Source of the DNA: Caldinitratiruptor microaerophilus
GTDB taxonomy: Bacteria > Bacillota > Sulfobacillia > Symbiobacteriales > ZC4RG38
Assembly (NCBI RefSeq): GCF_025999835.1
Contig: NZ_AP025628.1
Location: 1,798,001-1,862,000 of the forward strand
Direction of reading: 5' to 3'
Length of the DNA stretch: 64,000 nt
A program made the position numbers and the translations under genes. Position 1 is the first letter of the stretch, and the number at the start of each line of letters is the position of its first letter. A model generated the notes under the pieces. That model saw only the letters and a program-made list of their open reading frames with translations, did not search any database and was not told the origin of the DNA. Shown in pieces: positions 40,548 through 49,052 of this stretch.

Positions 40548-43352
40548 CTACCCCGCCGGCTGGGCCCTCTCGGCCTCCAGTGCCAGGACCACGCCCGCGC
40601 AGCGCTCGCAGAGGTCGGGGTGGGCGCTCAGCCCCGCCTTCGGGCGGTAGAACCAGCAGCGCGGGCACTCCTCGCCCTCCGCGCGGGTGACGGCCACCCG
40701 AAGGCCGGACGGACCTTCGGCGAAGAACGCGCCGGAGGGCGCCTCCTGCCCGCCGGCATAGAGGCGGAGCTGCGAGACCTTGAGGAGCTCGGGCAGGTCG
40801 CCGACATACTTCTGCAGGACCTGCGCCAGCGAATCGCCCTCCACGTACAGGTGCACGGCCGCCTCCTCCGACCGGCCGATCGCCTTGGCCGCCCGGGCCT
40901 GCTCGAGGGCCCGGGCCACCGTCTCCCGGACCTCCAGGAGGCGGGCCCACTCGGCGCCGAGGTTCTCGTCCACGAAACCGGGGTCGACCTCCGGCATCTC
41001 CAGCAGCTGCACGGAGATCGGCGCACCGGCCGGCCGGGGCATGTGCCGGTAGACCTCCTCGGTGGTGAAGGCGAGGATCGGCACCAGGAGCCGGACAAGA
41101 GCGTCCGTGACCCGGTACATCGCGGTCTGGGCCGCCCGCCGCTCGGTTCCGTGGGGCAGGCCGGTGTACAGCCGGTCCTTGACGGCGTCGAGGTACACCG
41201 CCGAAAGGTCCACGGTGATGAACCGGTTCAGCTCGTGGTAGACCAGGTGGTACTCGTAGTCCCTGTACGCCTCCCGCGCCCGCCCGACGACCTCCTGCAA
41301 CCGGTGCAGGATCCAGCGGTCGATCGGGCGCATCCCGTCGCGGGCGACGGCGTCCCGCTCCGGATCGAAGTCGTAGAGGTTGCCCAGGAGGAACCGGAAG
41401 GTGTTGCGGATCTTCCGGTACACCTCGGCTGTCTGCCGGAGGATGTTCGGCGAGCAGGCCATGTCGTTCCGGTAGTCGCTGGCGGCCACCCAGAGCCGGA
41501 ACACGTCGGCCCCGTACTCGGCGACGACCTCCTGGGGGTTCACGACGTTGCCCAGCGACTTCGACATCTTGCGGCCCTCTTCGTCCACCACGAAGCCGTG
41601 GGTCAGCACGGTGCGGTACGGAGCCCGGCCCCGGTACACCACGGCCGTGAGGAGGGACGACTGGAACCAGCCCCGGTGCTGGTCGCTCCCCTCCAGGTAC
41701 ATGTCGGACGGCCAGCGCAGCTCCGGCCGCTCCTCGAGCACGGCGGCGTGGCTGGAGCCGGAGTCGAACCACACGTCCATGATGTGCGGCTCCTTCTCGA
41801 ACTCGCTGCCGCCGCACCGGGGGCAGGTCGTGCCCGCCGGCAGGATCTCCGCCGCCTCCCGGGTCCACCAGGCCCCCGAGCCCTCCCGCCGGAACAGGTC
41901 GGCGACGGCGGCGAAGGCCGCGTCGGTCATGAGGGGCTCCCCGCACCCTTTGCAGGTCAGGATGGGGATGGGCACCCCCCAGGCCCGCTGGCGGGAGATG
42001 CACCAGTCGCTGCGGTCGGCCACCATGTTGCGGATGCGCTCGCGGCCCCAGGCGGGGACCCACTCCACCTCGTCGATCGCCCGGAGGGCCTCCTCCCGGA
42101 ACCCCTCGACCGAGGCGAACCACTGCACGGTCGCCCGGTACAGGACCGGGTTCTTGCACCGCCAGCAGTGGGCGTAGGAGTGCTGGATGGTGCCCGCGTG
42201 CAGCAGGGCGCCGACCCGCTCCAGTTCGTCGATGATCGCCTGGTTCGCGTCGGCGTAGAACATGCCGGCGAACTTGCCGCCCGCCTCGGTGAAGCGGCCC
42301 TGGTCGTCGATCGGGTTCAGCGGCTCGAGCCCGTACTTCTGGCCGACCTCGAAGTCCTCGTGCCCGTGCCCGGGCGCCGTGTGGACGCAGCCCGTGCCGT
42401 CCTCCACCGTCACGTGCTCGCCCAGGATGAGGACGGAATCCCGTTCGATGAAGGGGTGCCGGCAAACGGCCCCTTCCAGCTCGGCGCCCTTGAACGTGGC
42501 CTTCGCCGGCCCGCCCCGCAGACCGCACGCCTGCAGCACCCGCTCGGCCAGGGCGGTGGCGAGGAGCATGTCGCCCTTGTCCGTGGGGTAGAGGCCGTAT
42601 TCGTGCTCCGGGTGCAGGGCGATCGCCAGGTTGCCCGGCAGCGTCCACGGTGTCGTCGTCCAGATCGCCACGTAGGAGCCTTCCGGCAGCTTGCCCTTGC
42701 CGTCGGTCACCCGGAAGCGCACGTAGATCGACGGGGATACCTTGTCCCGGTATTCCACCTCGGCCTCGGCCAGGGCGGTCTCGCAGTCGGCGCACCAGTA
42801 GACGGGCTTCAGCCCCTTGTAGATGTGGCCCTTGCGCGCCATGGCGGCGAAGACCTCGACTTGCTTCGCCTCGTACTCCGGGGCCAGGGTCATGTACGGG
42901 TGGTCCCAGTCGCCCCGGACGCCCAGACGGCGGAACTGCTCCCGCTGGATGTCCCGGTACTTGAGCGCGTACTCGTGGCAGCGCCGCCGGAGTTCCACCG
43001 GGTCGATCTGCCGCCGGTCCACGCCGAGCTCCTGCAGCGCGCGCAGCTCGATCGGCAGGCCGTGCGTGTCCCAGCCCGGCACGTAGGGCGCGTCGTAGCC
43101 GAACGCCGTGGCCACCTTGTTCACCATGTCCTTCAGGACCTTGTTCAGCGCCGTGCCGAGGTGGATCTCGCCGTTGGCGTACGGGGGACCGTCGTGGAGG
43201 ATGAACTGCGGCCGTCCCCGGCGCGCCTCCCGGACGCGCTCGTAGAGGCCGATCTCGTCCCACCAGCGCAGGATCTCCGGTTCCCGCTGCGGCAGGTTGG
43301 CCTTCATCGGGAAGTCCGTCCGCGGCATGTTGAGCGTGTACTTGTAATCCAT
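40548..43352 (-). CDS. ileS: Isoleucyl-tRNA synthetase
   Basis: Charges tRNA-Ile. The 934 residues start MDYKYTLNMPRTDFPMKANL. The class I HIGH motif appears as GEIHLGTALNK (near residue 62), the editing domain follows (LEGAVCRHPFIERDSV, GTGCVHTAPGHGHEDF), and KMSKS is exact at about residue 593 (GRKMSKSLGNVV). The C-terminal zinc site CPRCWF and CERC is present, as in bacterial type IleRS. ATG 43352 follows GGAGGCGACAGGG. A T-box leader upstream ties expression to uncharged tRNA-Ile. Confidence 0.97.
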   Translation of the reverse strand: MDYKYTLNMPRTDFPMKANLPQREPEILRWWDEIGLYERVREARRGRPQFILHDGPPYANGEIHLGTALNKVLKDMVNKVATAFGYDAPYVPGWDTHGLPIELRALQELGVDRRQIDPVELRRRCHEYALKYRDIQREQFRRLGVRGDWDHPYMTLAPEYEAKQVEVFAAMARKGHIYKGLKPVYWCADCETALAEAEVEYRDKVSPSIYVRFRVTDGKGKLPEGSYVAIWTTTPWTLPGNLAIALHPEHEYGLYPTDKGDMLLATALAERVLQACGLRGGPAKATFKGAELEGAVCRHPFIERDSVLILGEHVTVEDGTGCVHTAPGHGHEDFEVGQKYGLEPLNPIDDQGRFTEAGGKFAGMFYADANQAIIDELERVGALLHAGTIQHSYAHCWRCKNPVLYRATVQWFASVEGFREEALRAIDEVEWVPAWGRERIRNMVADRSDWCISRQRAWGVPIPILTCKGCGEPLMTDAAFAAVADLFRREGSGAWWTREAAEILPAGTTCPRCGGSEFEKEPHIMDVWFDSGSSHAAVLEERPELRWPSDMYLEGSDQHRGWFQSSLLTAVVYRGRAPYRTVLTHGFVVDEEGRKMSKSLGNVVNPQEVVAEYGADVFRLWVAASDYRNDMACSPNILRQTAEVYRKIRNTFRFLLGNLYDFDPERDAVARDGMRPIDRWILHRLQEVVGRAREAYRDYEYHLVYHELNRFITVDLSAVYLDAVKDRLYTGLPHGTERRAAQTAMYRVTDALVRLLVPILAFTTEEVYRHMPRPAGAPISVQLLEMPEVDPGFVDENLGAEWARLLEVRETVARALEQARAAKAIGRSEEAAVHLYVEGDSLAQVLQKYVGDLPELLKVSQLRLYAGGQEAPSGAFFAEGPSGLRVAVTRAEGEECPRCWFYRPKAGLSAHPDLCERCAGVVLALEAERAQPAG

Positions 43353-43386
43353 CCCTGTCGCCTCCGCCACCTGTGAACCGAAGTGG

Positions 43387-43419
43387 AAAGCCCCCGCCCC
43401 CGAAAGGGGCGAGGGCTTT
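43387..43419 (-). terminator. T-box terminator hairpin
   Basis: In the minus direction AAAGCCCTCGCCCC pairs with GGGGGCGGGGGCTTT around a short UUC-type loop. It directly follows the T-box sequence and precedes the ileS ribosome site, the normal place for the terminator that competes with the antiterminator. Confidence 0.8.
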
Positions 43420-43720
43420 GCCTCGCGGTACCACCCTTCTTGACCCCCGGGGCGCCGCGGGCGGCGCGGAACCGGTGGGGTCACCTCTGCCAGACGCCGG
43501 GACCCGCGCGGGGACCGGCGCCCGCTCCCGGATAACGGCGGGATCCGGCTGCGCCTACCGGCTGCGCCCGGCCCGGCACGCGCGGCACCGGACGGCCCTG
43601 GGGCAGCGGCTCGAGGGCGATCTTCCCGGAAGCCCAGGCACCGGCTCGCACCCGCCGCCGGCTCTCTGGGGCCCTGCGGCTTCCGGTACTCTTCCTCTCA
43701 TCGCCGGAGTGTGTAGTTGG
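43420..43720 (-). ncRNA. T-box leader of ileS
   Basis: Tandem hallmarks of a T-box riboswitch are present. The antiterminator sequence AGGGTGGTACCGCG lies at 43424-43437. A stem I start with CGATGAGAGGAAGAGTAC lies near 43685-43702. Between them, GGAAGATCGCC at about 43616-43626 places an AUC isoleucine codon at 43619-43621 as the likely specifier. Uncharged tRNA-Ile would pair with the specifier and with the UGG of the antiterminator to allow read-through. Confidence 0.9.
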
Positions 43721-43725
43721 TTCTC

Positions 43726-43755
43726 ATTCTAGTCGGTGGGTGCCAGGGAGGTCAA
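43726..43755 (-). promoter_or_regulatory. Sigma-A promoter of the ileS T-box transcript
   Basis: TTGACC (43750-43755) and TAGAAT (43726-43731) on the minus strand are separated by 18 bp. Transcription would start about seven bases further, near 43719, just before stem I of the T-box. Confidence 0.75.
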
Positions 43756-44401
43756 GGAACGCCTCGCCCGCAGGCCCCGACCGGGAGGCACGGCCGGGGC
43801 CGAGCTTGGGGGCTGACCCGGGAAGTTCGGATCCCGCCTTGTAGAACGCCGTACCCCGTGGTGAGACGAACCGCAGAACTTGCGCGGCGAACCGGCGGCT
43901 CGCCTGTCAACTCTTGCTGTTCACCCCCGTCCACGGGCCCGGTGGACGGTCTCAGGCGCTTTTCCGGCGGATCTGATTCACCATAACGCCGATATTATGT
44001 CATCGCCGCGGCGCTTTCGAATCCCGGAGACGCAAAGACTGATAGTCAAGCCAGGCCGCAGCGTGTCAACCTTTGCGTTGCTCTTCCCTGACGTTTACAG
44101 AATGCCGACCTACGATCTACTTCGTTGCCGGTGCTGCCGAGAACGCGCGCCAGCCGGAAGGTGGCCCTGTAGCCGGAGCGAATTCCGTCGTCGGTTGTCC
44201 CTTGACGCCAATTCGCCGGAGGTTCGGGCGGCAGACCGCTACCCTCAGACGCGACACCGCCCCGTCGACCGCCGGAACGGCCTGCCCGGCGGCGGCCCAC
44301 CGGCATGGCGGGCGAGATACGGGCAGGCCGCCGGTCGCCGGGTCCGGCGGGTCAGCACCCAGGAAATGCCAAGAGAGTCCACGAGAGCGGGAGGTCCGCG
44401 A
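43756..44401. other. Long intergenic region before the class V aminotransferase gene
   Basis: About 645 bp without a convincing gene. It is less GC-rich than its surroundings at 43970-44130. CATAA (43982-43986) and TTATG (43995-43999) form a small inverted repeat. Open frames in it have no ribosome site, no recognisable product and frame-breaking composition. No tRNA, riboswitch or insertion element was recognised. Confidence 0.35.
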
Positions 44402-45559
44402 ATGCCCGACGAGAAGCTCGCCGCCATCCGCGCCCAGCTGCCTGCCCTGGCGCGAGGCGTCTACCTCAACAACGGCACCACCGGCCCCCTGCCCGTCCCC
44501 GCCGCCGAGGCGATGCAGGCCGCCCTCGCCCGGGAACTGGGGCAGGGCCGCGTCGACCCGATGTACTTCCCCGAGGTCTTCGCGACGGTGCGGGAGCTCC
44601 GCGCCGCCCTGGCCGACCTCCTGGGGGCCACGCCGGGAGAGATCGCGCTGACGGCGAACACCACCGAAGGCATGAACCTGGCCCTGCTGTCGCTCCGCTG
44701 GCGGCCGGGGGACGAGGTGATCACCGCCACGACCGAACACCCGGGCGGGCTCTTCCCCGTCCACGTGCTGCGCCGCCGCTACGGCGTGACGGTCCGCATG
44801 GCGGACCTGACCACGCCCGGGCCGGACCCGGTCGAGGCCGTGCGCCGGCTCATCACCCCGCGCACGCGCCTCATCGCCGTCTCCCACGTGGCCTGGGGGA
44901 CGGGCGAACTCTATCCCATCGCCGACCTGGCCGAACTGGCGCACCGCCACGGCGCCCTCCTGGCCGTCGACGGTGCGCAGGGGGCCGGCGCGGTCCCCGT
45001 GGACCTCCGGTCCGCCGGAGTTGACTTCTATGCCTTCCCCGGGCAGAAGTGGCTCCTGGGACCCGAGGGCACCGGCGGCCTCTACGTCCGCGCAGACGTC
45101 CAGGCCGAACTGCTCCCCGTCTTCGCCGGGTACTTCACCGCCCAGGCGCACAACGCCCACGACTTCCTGCCCCACCCCGACGCCCGCCGGTTCGAGTGGG
45201 GCGGCCGGCACCCCGTGGCGCTGGCGGGCCTCCTGGCGGCGGTGCGGTGGCTGTCCCGCGAGGTGGGCCCCGGCTGGGCGGCCGCGCGCATCCAGGCGCT
45301 GGCGGCCCGGCTCCGGCAGCGGCTCGGCGAGGTGCCGGGGGTGCGGGTCGTCACCCCCGACCGGCACGCCGGACTGGTGACGGTCCAGGTCGAAGGGATG
45401 GAGCCGGAGGCGGCCGCACGGGAACTCCTGCGCCGCGGCTTCTGGATCCGCAGCGTCCCGACCCCGCCCGGCGTGCGGATCTCCTGCGGGTTCTACAACA
45501 CGGAAGAGGAGATCGACCGGATCGCCGGCGCGCTGGCGGACCTGGCACGGAAGACGTGA
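44402..45559 (+). CDS. Aminotransferase class V (cysteine desulfurase-like fold)
   Basis: A 385-residue PLP enzyme. The N-terminus YLNNGTTGPLPVPAAEAM and LTANTTEGMNLAL are typical of the family, as are TTEHPGG and the Asp-containing LLAVDGAQGAGAVPVDL. The PLP Lys is in FPGQKWLLGPEGTGGLYV. EWGGRHPVALAGL and the final VRISCGFYNTEEEID match the isopenicillin-epimerase/CsdA-like branch. The usual active-site Cys loop of desulfurases is not evident, so another amino-acid substrate is possible. ATG 44402 follows GGGAGG. It stands alone on the plus strand, 10 nt from the convergent divIVA. Confidence 0.87.
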   Translation: MPDEKLAAIRAQLPALARGVYLNNGTTGPLPVPAAEAMQAALARELGQGRVDPMYFPEVFATVRELRAALADLLGATPGEIALTANTTEGMNLALLSLRWRPGDEVITATTEHPGGLFPVHVLRRRYGVTVRMADLTTPGPDPVEAVRRLITPRTRLIAVSHVAWGTGELYPIADLAELAHRHGALLAVDGAQGAGAVPVDLRSAGVDFYAFPGQKWLLGPEGTGGLYVRADVQAELLPVFAGYFTAQAHNAHDFLPHPDARRFEWGGRHPVALAGLLAAVRWLSREVGPGWAAARIQALAARLRQRLGEVPGVRVVTPDRHAGLVTVQVEGMEPEAAARELLRRGFWIRSVPTPPGVRISCGFYNTEEEIDRIAGALADLARKT

Positions 45560-45569
45560 AACCCGGCGC

Positions 45570-46133
45570 TCACGGCTCGCCGGCCGCCTTCGGTCGGCCC
45601 GCCACCCCGGGCGCGGGACCAGTGCCGGCGCCGGCCGGAGGCGGAGCCGCGTTCGGGGCGGCCGGGCCGGTGGATTCGAAGGCCTTCTCGGGCAGCATGC
45701 GGTCCAGCAGCTCCATCTGCCCCCGCAGCAGGTTCCGGAGCTGTGCGCGCAGCTCGGCCGCCTGGCGCTTGAGGTCGGCGTTCTCCTCGAGCAGCCGGCG
45801 GGCCTTGGTCTCGCCCGCCTCGATGAGGCGCTCCGCCTGCAGGCGCGCCTCCTGGATGATCAGGTCGGCTTCCTTGCGGGCGTTGGCCTTGACCTCTTCT
45901 GCCGCCTCCTGGGCGGTGACCAGGGTCCGGTTGATCGTGCTCTCGAGGCTGCGGTACTCCTGCAGCTGCTGCTCGCAGAGCTGGACCTGGTCCCTGAGCC
46001 GGGCGTTCTCCCGGAGCAGCTGCTCGAACTCCCGGATGATCTGGTCGAGGAAGTCGTCGACCTCTCCCCGGTGGTAGCCGAAGAGCGCCCGGGAGAACTG
46101 CTTGTTGTGGATGTCCATCGGGGTGAGACCCAA
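45570..46133 (-). CDS. divIVA: Cell division protein DivIVA
   Basis: A 187-residue coiled-coil protein that marks negatively curved membrane at poles and septa. The N-terminal membrane-binding motif is typical: LTPMDIHNKQFSRALFGYH and GEVDDFLDQIIREFEQLL. A long coiled coil follows (about 30-145), and the C-terminus is a Pro/Gly/Ala-rich tail. I chose TTG 46133 (preceded by AGAGGTGA); GTG 46142 adds three residues. It ends the ylm-type cluster, as in Bacillus, where divIVA precedes ileS. Confidence 0.93.
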   Translation of the reverse strand: MGLTPMDIHNKQFSRALFGYHRGEVDDFLDQIIREFEQLLRENARLRDQVQLCEQQLQEYRSLESTINRTLVTAQEAAEEVKANARKEADLIIQEARLQAERLIEAGETKARRLLEENADLKRQAAELRAQLRNLLRGQMELLDRMLPEKAFESTGPAAPNAAPPPAGAGTGPAPGVAGRPKAAGEP

Positions 46134-46157
46134 GCCACTCACCTCTTGCCGGGCACC

Positions 46158-46460
46158 TCACGGGATCGGAAGGCGAGCGACGATCGAGACGGCGAGGCGG
46201 ACGCCGAGGTCCACGACGAAGATGGCGATGATCGGGGAGAAGTCGAGCCCGATGCCGCCGGTCGGGAGCAGGTTCCGGAACGGGGCGAGGAGCGGTTCGG
46301 TGAGCCGCCACACGGCCTCCTCGGCCCGGAAGAACCACTGCGTCTGCCGGTTCCAGCTGCGGGGCCGGAACCAGGACATGAGCACCCGGATGGTGATCAG
46401 GGCCACCACGGCCCCGCGGAAGTAGACCAGGGCCTGGATCAGAATGAACTTGAGCCCCAC
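46158..46460 (-). CDS. ylmG: YggT family membrane protein (YlmG)
   Basis: A 100-residue protein with two membrane helices of the YggT type, including VLMSWFRP, WRLTEPLLAPFRNLLP and DFSPIIAIFVVDLGVRL. The family is linked to division-site organisation in Firmicutes. GTG 46460 lies inside the end of sepF, with a 22-nt overlap, and follows GGAGGG. The sepF-ylmG-divIVA order matches Bacillus and Streptomyces. Confidence 0.92.
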   Translation of the reverse strand: MGLKFILIQALVYFRGAVVALITIRVLMSWFRPRSWNRQTQWFFRAEEAVWRLTEPLLAPFRNLLPTGGIGLDFSPIIAIFVVDLGVRLAVSIVARLPIP

Positions 46461-47077
46461 CTGCGCCCTCCTTGCTCTCGCCCGGCCGGCCGCTCCCCGG
46501 CCTGGGTGTGCGTGTCCCGGGCGTAGAGCCCGGCCAGGTACGCGGCCACCTCCTGGGCGTCGTACGCACCCCCGCCGAGCCCCTCAGGAGCCTTCCTCAT
46601 GCTGGCGACGTCAACCCCCGGCGGGGCCAGGAAGAAGATGCCCGAGGCGACCTTCTGCGTCTCGCCGCCCAGGGCGTACACGGCTCCGTTGAGGAAGTTG
46701 AGGATCTGGCGGGCTTCCTCCTTGTCCAGCCCCTCCAGGTTGAGGATCACCGGCCGCCGGTTCTTGAGCTGGTCGGCGATGCTCTGGACCTCGTCGAACG
46801 AGTGGGGCTCCACGACCAGCACCCGGAAGGGCTGCCGGGCCCCGCCCGGCGGCAGGGCGACGACGTTGCCGCCCGCCTCCCGCTCCCGGCCCGGCGTGCG
46901 CCCCGCCGCGGGGTACGGGTCCTCGGCGGTCGCGGCCAGCGCCGCCCGCACGCGCCGGACCCGGGCGTAGCCGCCCGCCGCCTCCTCCAGAGCCGCCGCC
47001 TCTTCGGGATCGTATGCCTCCTCGTCCGGGCCGAACCCGAGAAAGCGCATCATCCGGTCCCACACGCCCTGCCCCAT
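46439..47077 (-). CDS. sepF: Cell division protein SepF
   Basis: A 212-residue partner of FtsZ that bundles and anchors filaments. The N-terminal amphipathic membrane-targeting segment MGQGVWDRMMRFLGFGPDEE is followed by an acidic linker. The conserved SepF domain (about 85-175) has VLVVEPHSFDEVQSIADQLK, RRPVILNLEGLDKEEARQ and LGGETQKVASGIFFLAPPGV. A longer than usual disordered tail ends in GSSSF. ATG 47077 follows AAGGGGGA. It lies downstream of yggS. Confidence 0.93.
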   Translation of the reverse strand: MGQGVWDRMMRFLGFGPDEEAYDPEEAAALEEAAGGYARVRRVRAALAATAEDPYPAAGRTPGREREAGGNVVALPPGGARQPFRVLVVEPHSFDEVQSIADQLKNRRPVILNLEGLDKEEARQILNFLNGAVYALGGETQKVASGIFFLAPPGVDVASMRKAPEGLGGGAYDAQEVAAYLAGLYARDTHTQAGERPAGREQGGRRWGSSSF

Positions 47078-47135
47078 TCGCCGGTCCCCCTTGCCCCTTG
47101 CTGTGCCGCCTGGCGCGCGGCCCCCTGCCGGCCCT

Positions 47136-47828
47136 TCACCCCGGCCGGGGGCCGAAGATCGCCGTGCCGATCCGGACCAGGTTGGCCCCCTCCGCGATGG
47201 CCAGTTCGAAGTCGCCGGACATCCCCATGGACAGCCACCGCATCTCGACCCGCGGCAATTGCCAGCTCGCGACCTCCTCCGCCAGCCGGCGGAGCCGGGC
47301 GAACACGGGACGCACCACATCGGGCCCGGCCAGCGGGGCGATGGTCATGAGCCCCTGCACCTCCAGCGTCTCCAGCGCGCTCGCCTGCTCCACCAGGGCT
47401 CGCAGCCCTTCCGGGGCGACCCCGTGCTTGGTCGCCTCCCCCGACACGTTCACCTGGATCAGCACCGGGACGGTGCGGCCGGCGCGGCGCGCCTCCCGGT
47501 CGATGGCCAGGGCCAGCTCGGGGCGGTCGAGCGAGTGGATGAGGTCGGCGAACCCGAGCGCGGCCCGGACCTTGTTGGTCTGCAGGGTGCCGATCATGTG
47601 CCAGCGACACCCCCGACCGACCGCCTCGACCTTGGCGAGCGCCTCCTGCACCCGGTTCTCCCCGATGTCCGTGATGCCCGCGGCCAGCGCCTCCCGGATC
47701 TCCTCCGGCGTCCGGTTCTTCGTCACCGCGACGAGGCAGATCTCCTCGGGGGAGCGGCCGGCCGCCTCCGCGGCCCGGGCAATCCTTTCACGTATGAGCA
47801 GTACGTTCGAGGTGATGTTCGACACCAA
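47136..47828 (-). CDS. ylmE: PLP homeostasis protein YggS (YlmE)
   Basis: A 230-residue single-domain PLP-binding barrel protein. The PLP Lys is in LVAVTKNRTPEE, then DIGENRVQEALAK, WHMIGTLQTNKVRAAL, VNVSGEATKHGV and LSMGMSGDFELAIAEGANLVRIGTAIFG. The protein keeps vitamin B6 and amino-acid pools balanced; it has no known catalytic turnover. The start is TTG 47828 or GTG 47825. It sits between the HlyD-like gene and sepF. Confidence 0.94.
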   Translation of the reverse strand: MVSNITSNVLLIRERIARAAEAAGRSPEEICLVAVTKNRTPEEIREALAAGITDIGENRVQEALAKVEAVGRGCRWHMIGTLQTNKVRAALGFADLIHSLDRPELALAIDREARRAGRTVPVLIQVNVSGEATKHGVAPEGLRALVEQASALETLEVQGLMTIAPLAGPDVVRPVFARLRRLAEEVASWQLPRVEMRWLSMGMSGDFELAIAEGANLVRIGTAIFGPRPG

Positions 47829-47870
47829 AATCCAGCATCCCTTCCTAGAGAGGGCCTACAGTTCCATGAA

Positions 47871-49052
47871 TTACTGCTGCCGGCCACCGCCCGGGGGTGA
47901 CCCGGCGGAGGTGCGTGACACGCGCACCACCTCGCCCTCCCGGAGGCCACCTTCCACCACGACCTGGTCGAGGCCCTGACCCACGACCTTCACGGGCACG
48001 AAGTGCCCGGCGCCGCCGTCCTCCACCCAGACACCCAGCCGGCCACCCTCGTGGGTGAGCGCCGTGGCCGGGACCACCAGGCCGCTCCACCGCCGCAGGA
48101 CCACCCGGATTTCCGTCCGGCGCACATGCAGGAGTCCGTCCGGCACGGGGGCCGCGGACTCGAGGACCAGGAGCCGGCGCTCGCCTGCCCCCGCGGACAG
48201 GGTCAGGACGGTGAAGGCCGCCCGCGCTCGGAGGTCGGGGAGTTCGACCGGAAGCGGCTCGCCCGGCGCCAGGGAGCGGACCGCCTCCGCGGGAGCGGCG
48301 GCCACCAGCCACACCCGCGACCCGTCCACGATCTTGAAGACCGGTTCGCCCGCCCGCGCGGTCCCCACCGGCGGTTCGAGCCGGCGTGCCGGCAGACCGT
48401 CGAGCCACGCCGGGTCCGGCGCACCCCGCCCCCCGGCGCCGAGCCAGGCGAGGGCGTCAGGGTCCAGTTCCTCCTCGAGCCCGTCGACCGCGAAGCTGAC
48501 CGAACCGGGAACCTCGGCCGTGATCTCCTCGGCCGCGTTCGGGGGGCCGATCCGCACGACCGGCGTCCCCACCCGGACCACGCGGCCGGCGGGGACGAGC
48601 CGCTCGACAGGGCCATCCCGCGTGGCGACCTGGACCCGTTCCTCCCGGACGACCAGCGCCTGGGCGGCGAACCCGAGTTCGACCGCGTCCCGCCGGACGG
48701 GAACCGTCGCCGGCGCGGCAGCCGGCCGGAGCGGCAGGGCCGAGAGGGCGACGATCCCGAGCACGGCCGCGAGGGCCGCCAGCACCGGCAGCGCGCGCCG
48801 CCACGGCGCCGCCGGCCTCCGGGCACCGCCCTGCGGCCCGGCCCGGCCGCGGAGCATCACCAGGCGCGGGCGGGCGCCCGGCGCCTGCGGGGCCTGGGGT
48901 GCAGCCCCGCCCGGCGCTTGCGGCCGGATGACCGCGAGGTGGGGCGTGCCCGGCTTGCGCGGGCGCCGGTAACCGCGCGCACCGCCTGCGCGGCGGTCCC
49001 CACCGGCCCCGCGGCTGCCCTTTTGCCCCCCACGCGGGCCACGGCCGTTCAC
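47871..49052 (-). CDS. HlyD-like membrane protein in the ylm cluster
   Basis: A 393-residue protein. Residues 1-70 are very rich in Gly, Arg and Pro (RGPRGGQKGSRGAGGDRR). One membrane helix follows (about 80-105), then an extracytoplasmic part with barrel-sandwich features: GFAAQALVVREERVQ, GRVVRVGTPVVRIGPP, VPATALTHEGGRLGVWVEDGG and GQGLDQVVVEGGLREGEVV. It resembles the periplasmic adaptor (HlyD) fold without a partner transporter nearby. GTG 49052 overlaps the pgeF stop by GTGA, so it is coupled to pgeF. A cell-envelope or septal role is a guess from context. Confidence 0.75.
   Translation of the reverse strand: MNGRGPRGGQKGSRGAGGDRRAGGARGYRRPRKPGTPHLAVIRPQAPGGAAPQAPQAPGARPRLVMLRGRAGPQGGARRPAAPWRRALPVLAALAAVLGIVALSALPLRPAAAPATVPVRRDAVELGFAAQALVVREERVQVATRDGPVERLVPAGRVVRVGTPVVRIGPPNAAEEITAEVPGSVSFAVDGLEEELDPDALAWLGAGGRGAPDPAWLDGLPARRLEPPVGTARAGEPVFKIVDGSRVWLVAAAPAEAVRSLAPGEPLPVELPDLRARAAFTVLTLSAGAGERRLLVLESAAPVPDGLLHVRRTEIRVVLRRWSGLVVPATALTHEGGRLGVWVEDGGAGHFVPVKVVGQGLDQVVVEGGLREGEVVRVSRTSAGSPPGGGRQQ

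Noticed and set aside
40620-43376. A 918-codon plus-strand frame opposite ileS
   Set aside because: ileS carries the HIGH and KMSKS motifs and zinc site in the minus frame; the plus frame is a codon-bias shadow.
44018-44032. TTCGAATCCC, tRNA T-loop-like string
   Set aside because: No matching acceptor stem, D-arm or anticodon arm lies within 90 bases on either strand.
43880-44401. Upstream in-frame extension of the class V aminotransferase
   Set aside because: The extension resembles no protein and the family N-terminus (YLNNGTTGP) starts just after ATG 44402, which has a good GGGAGG site.
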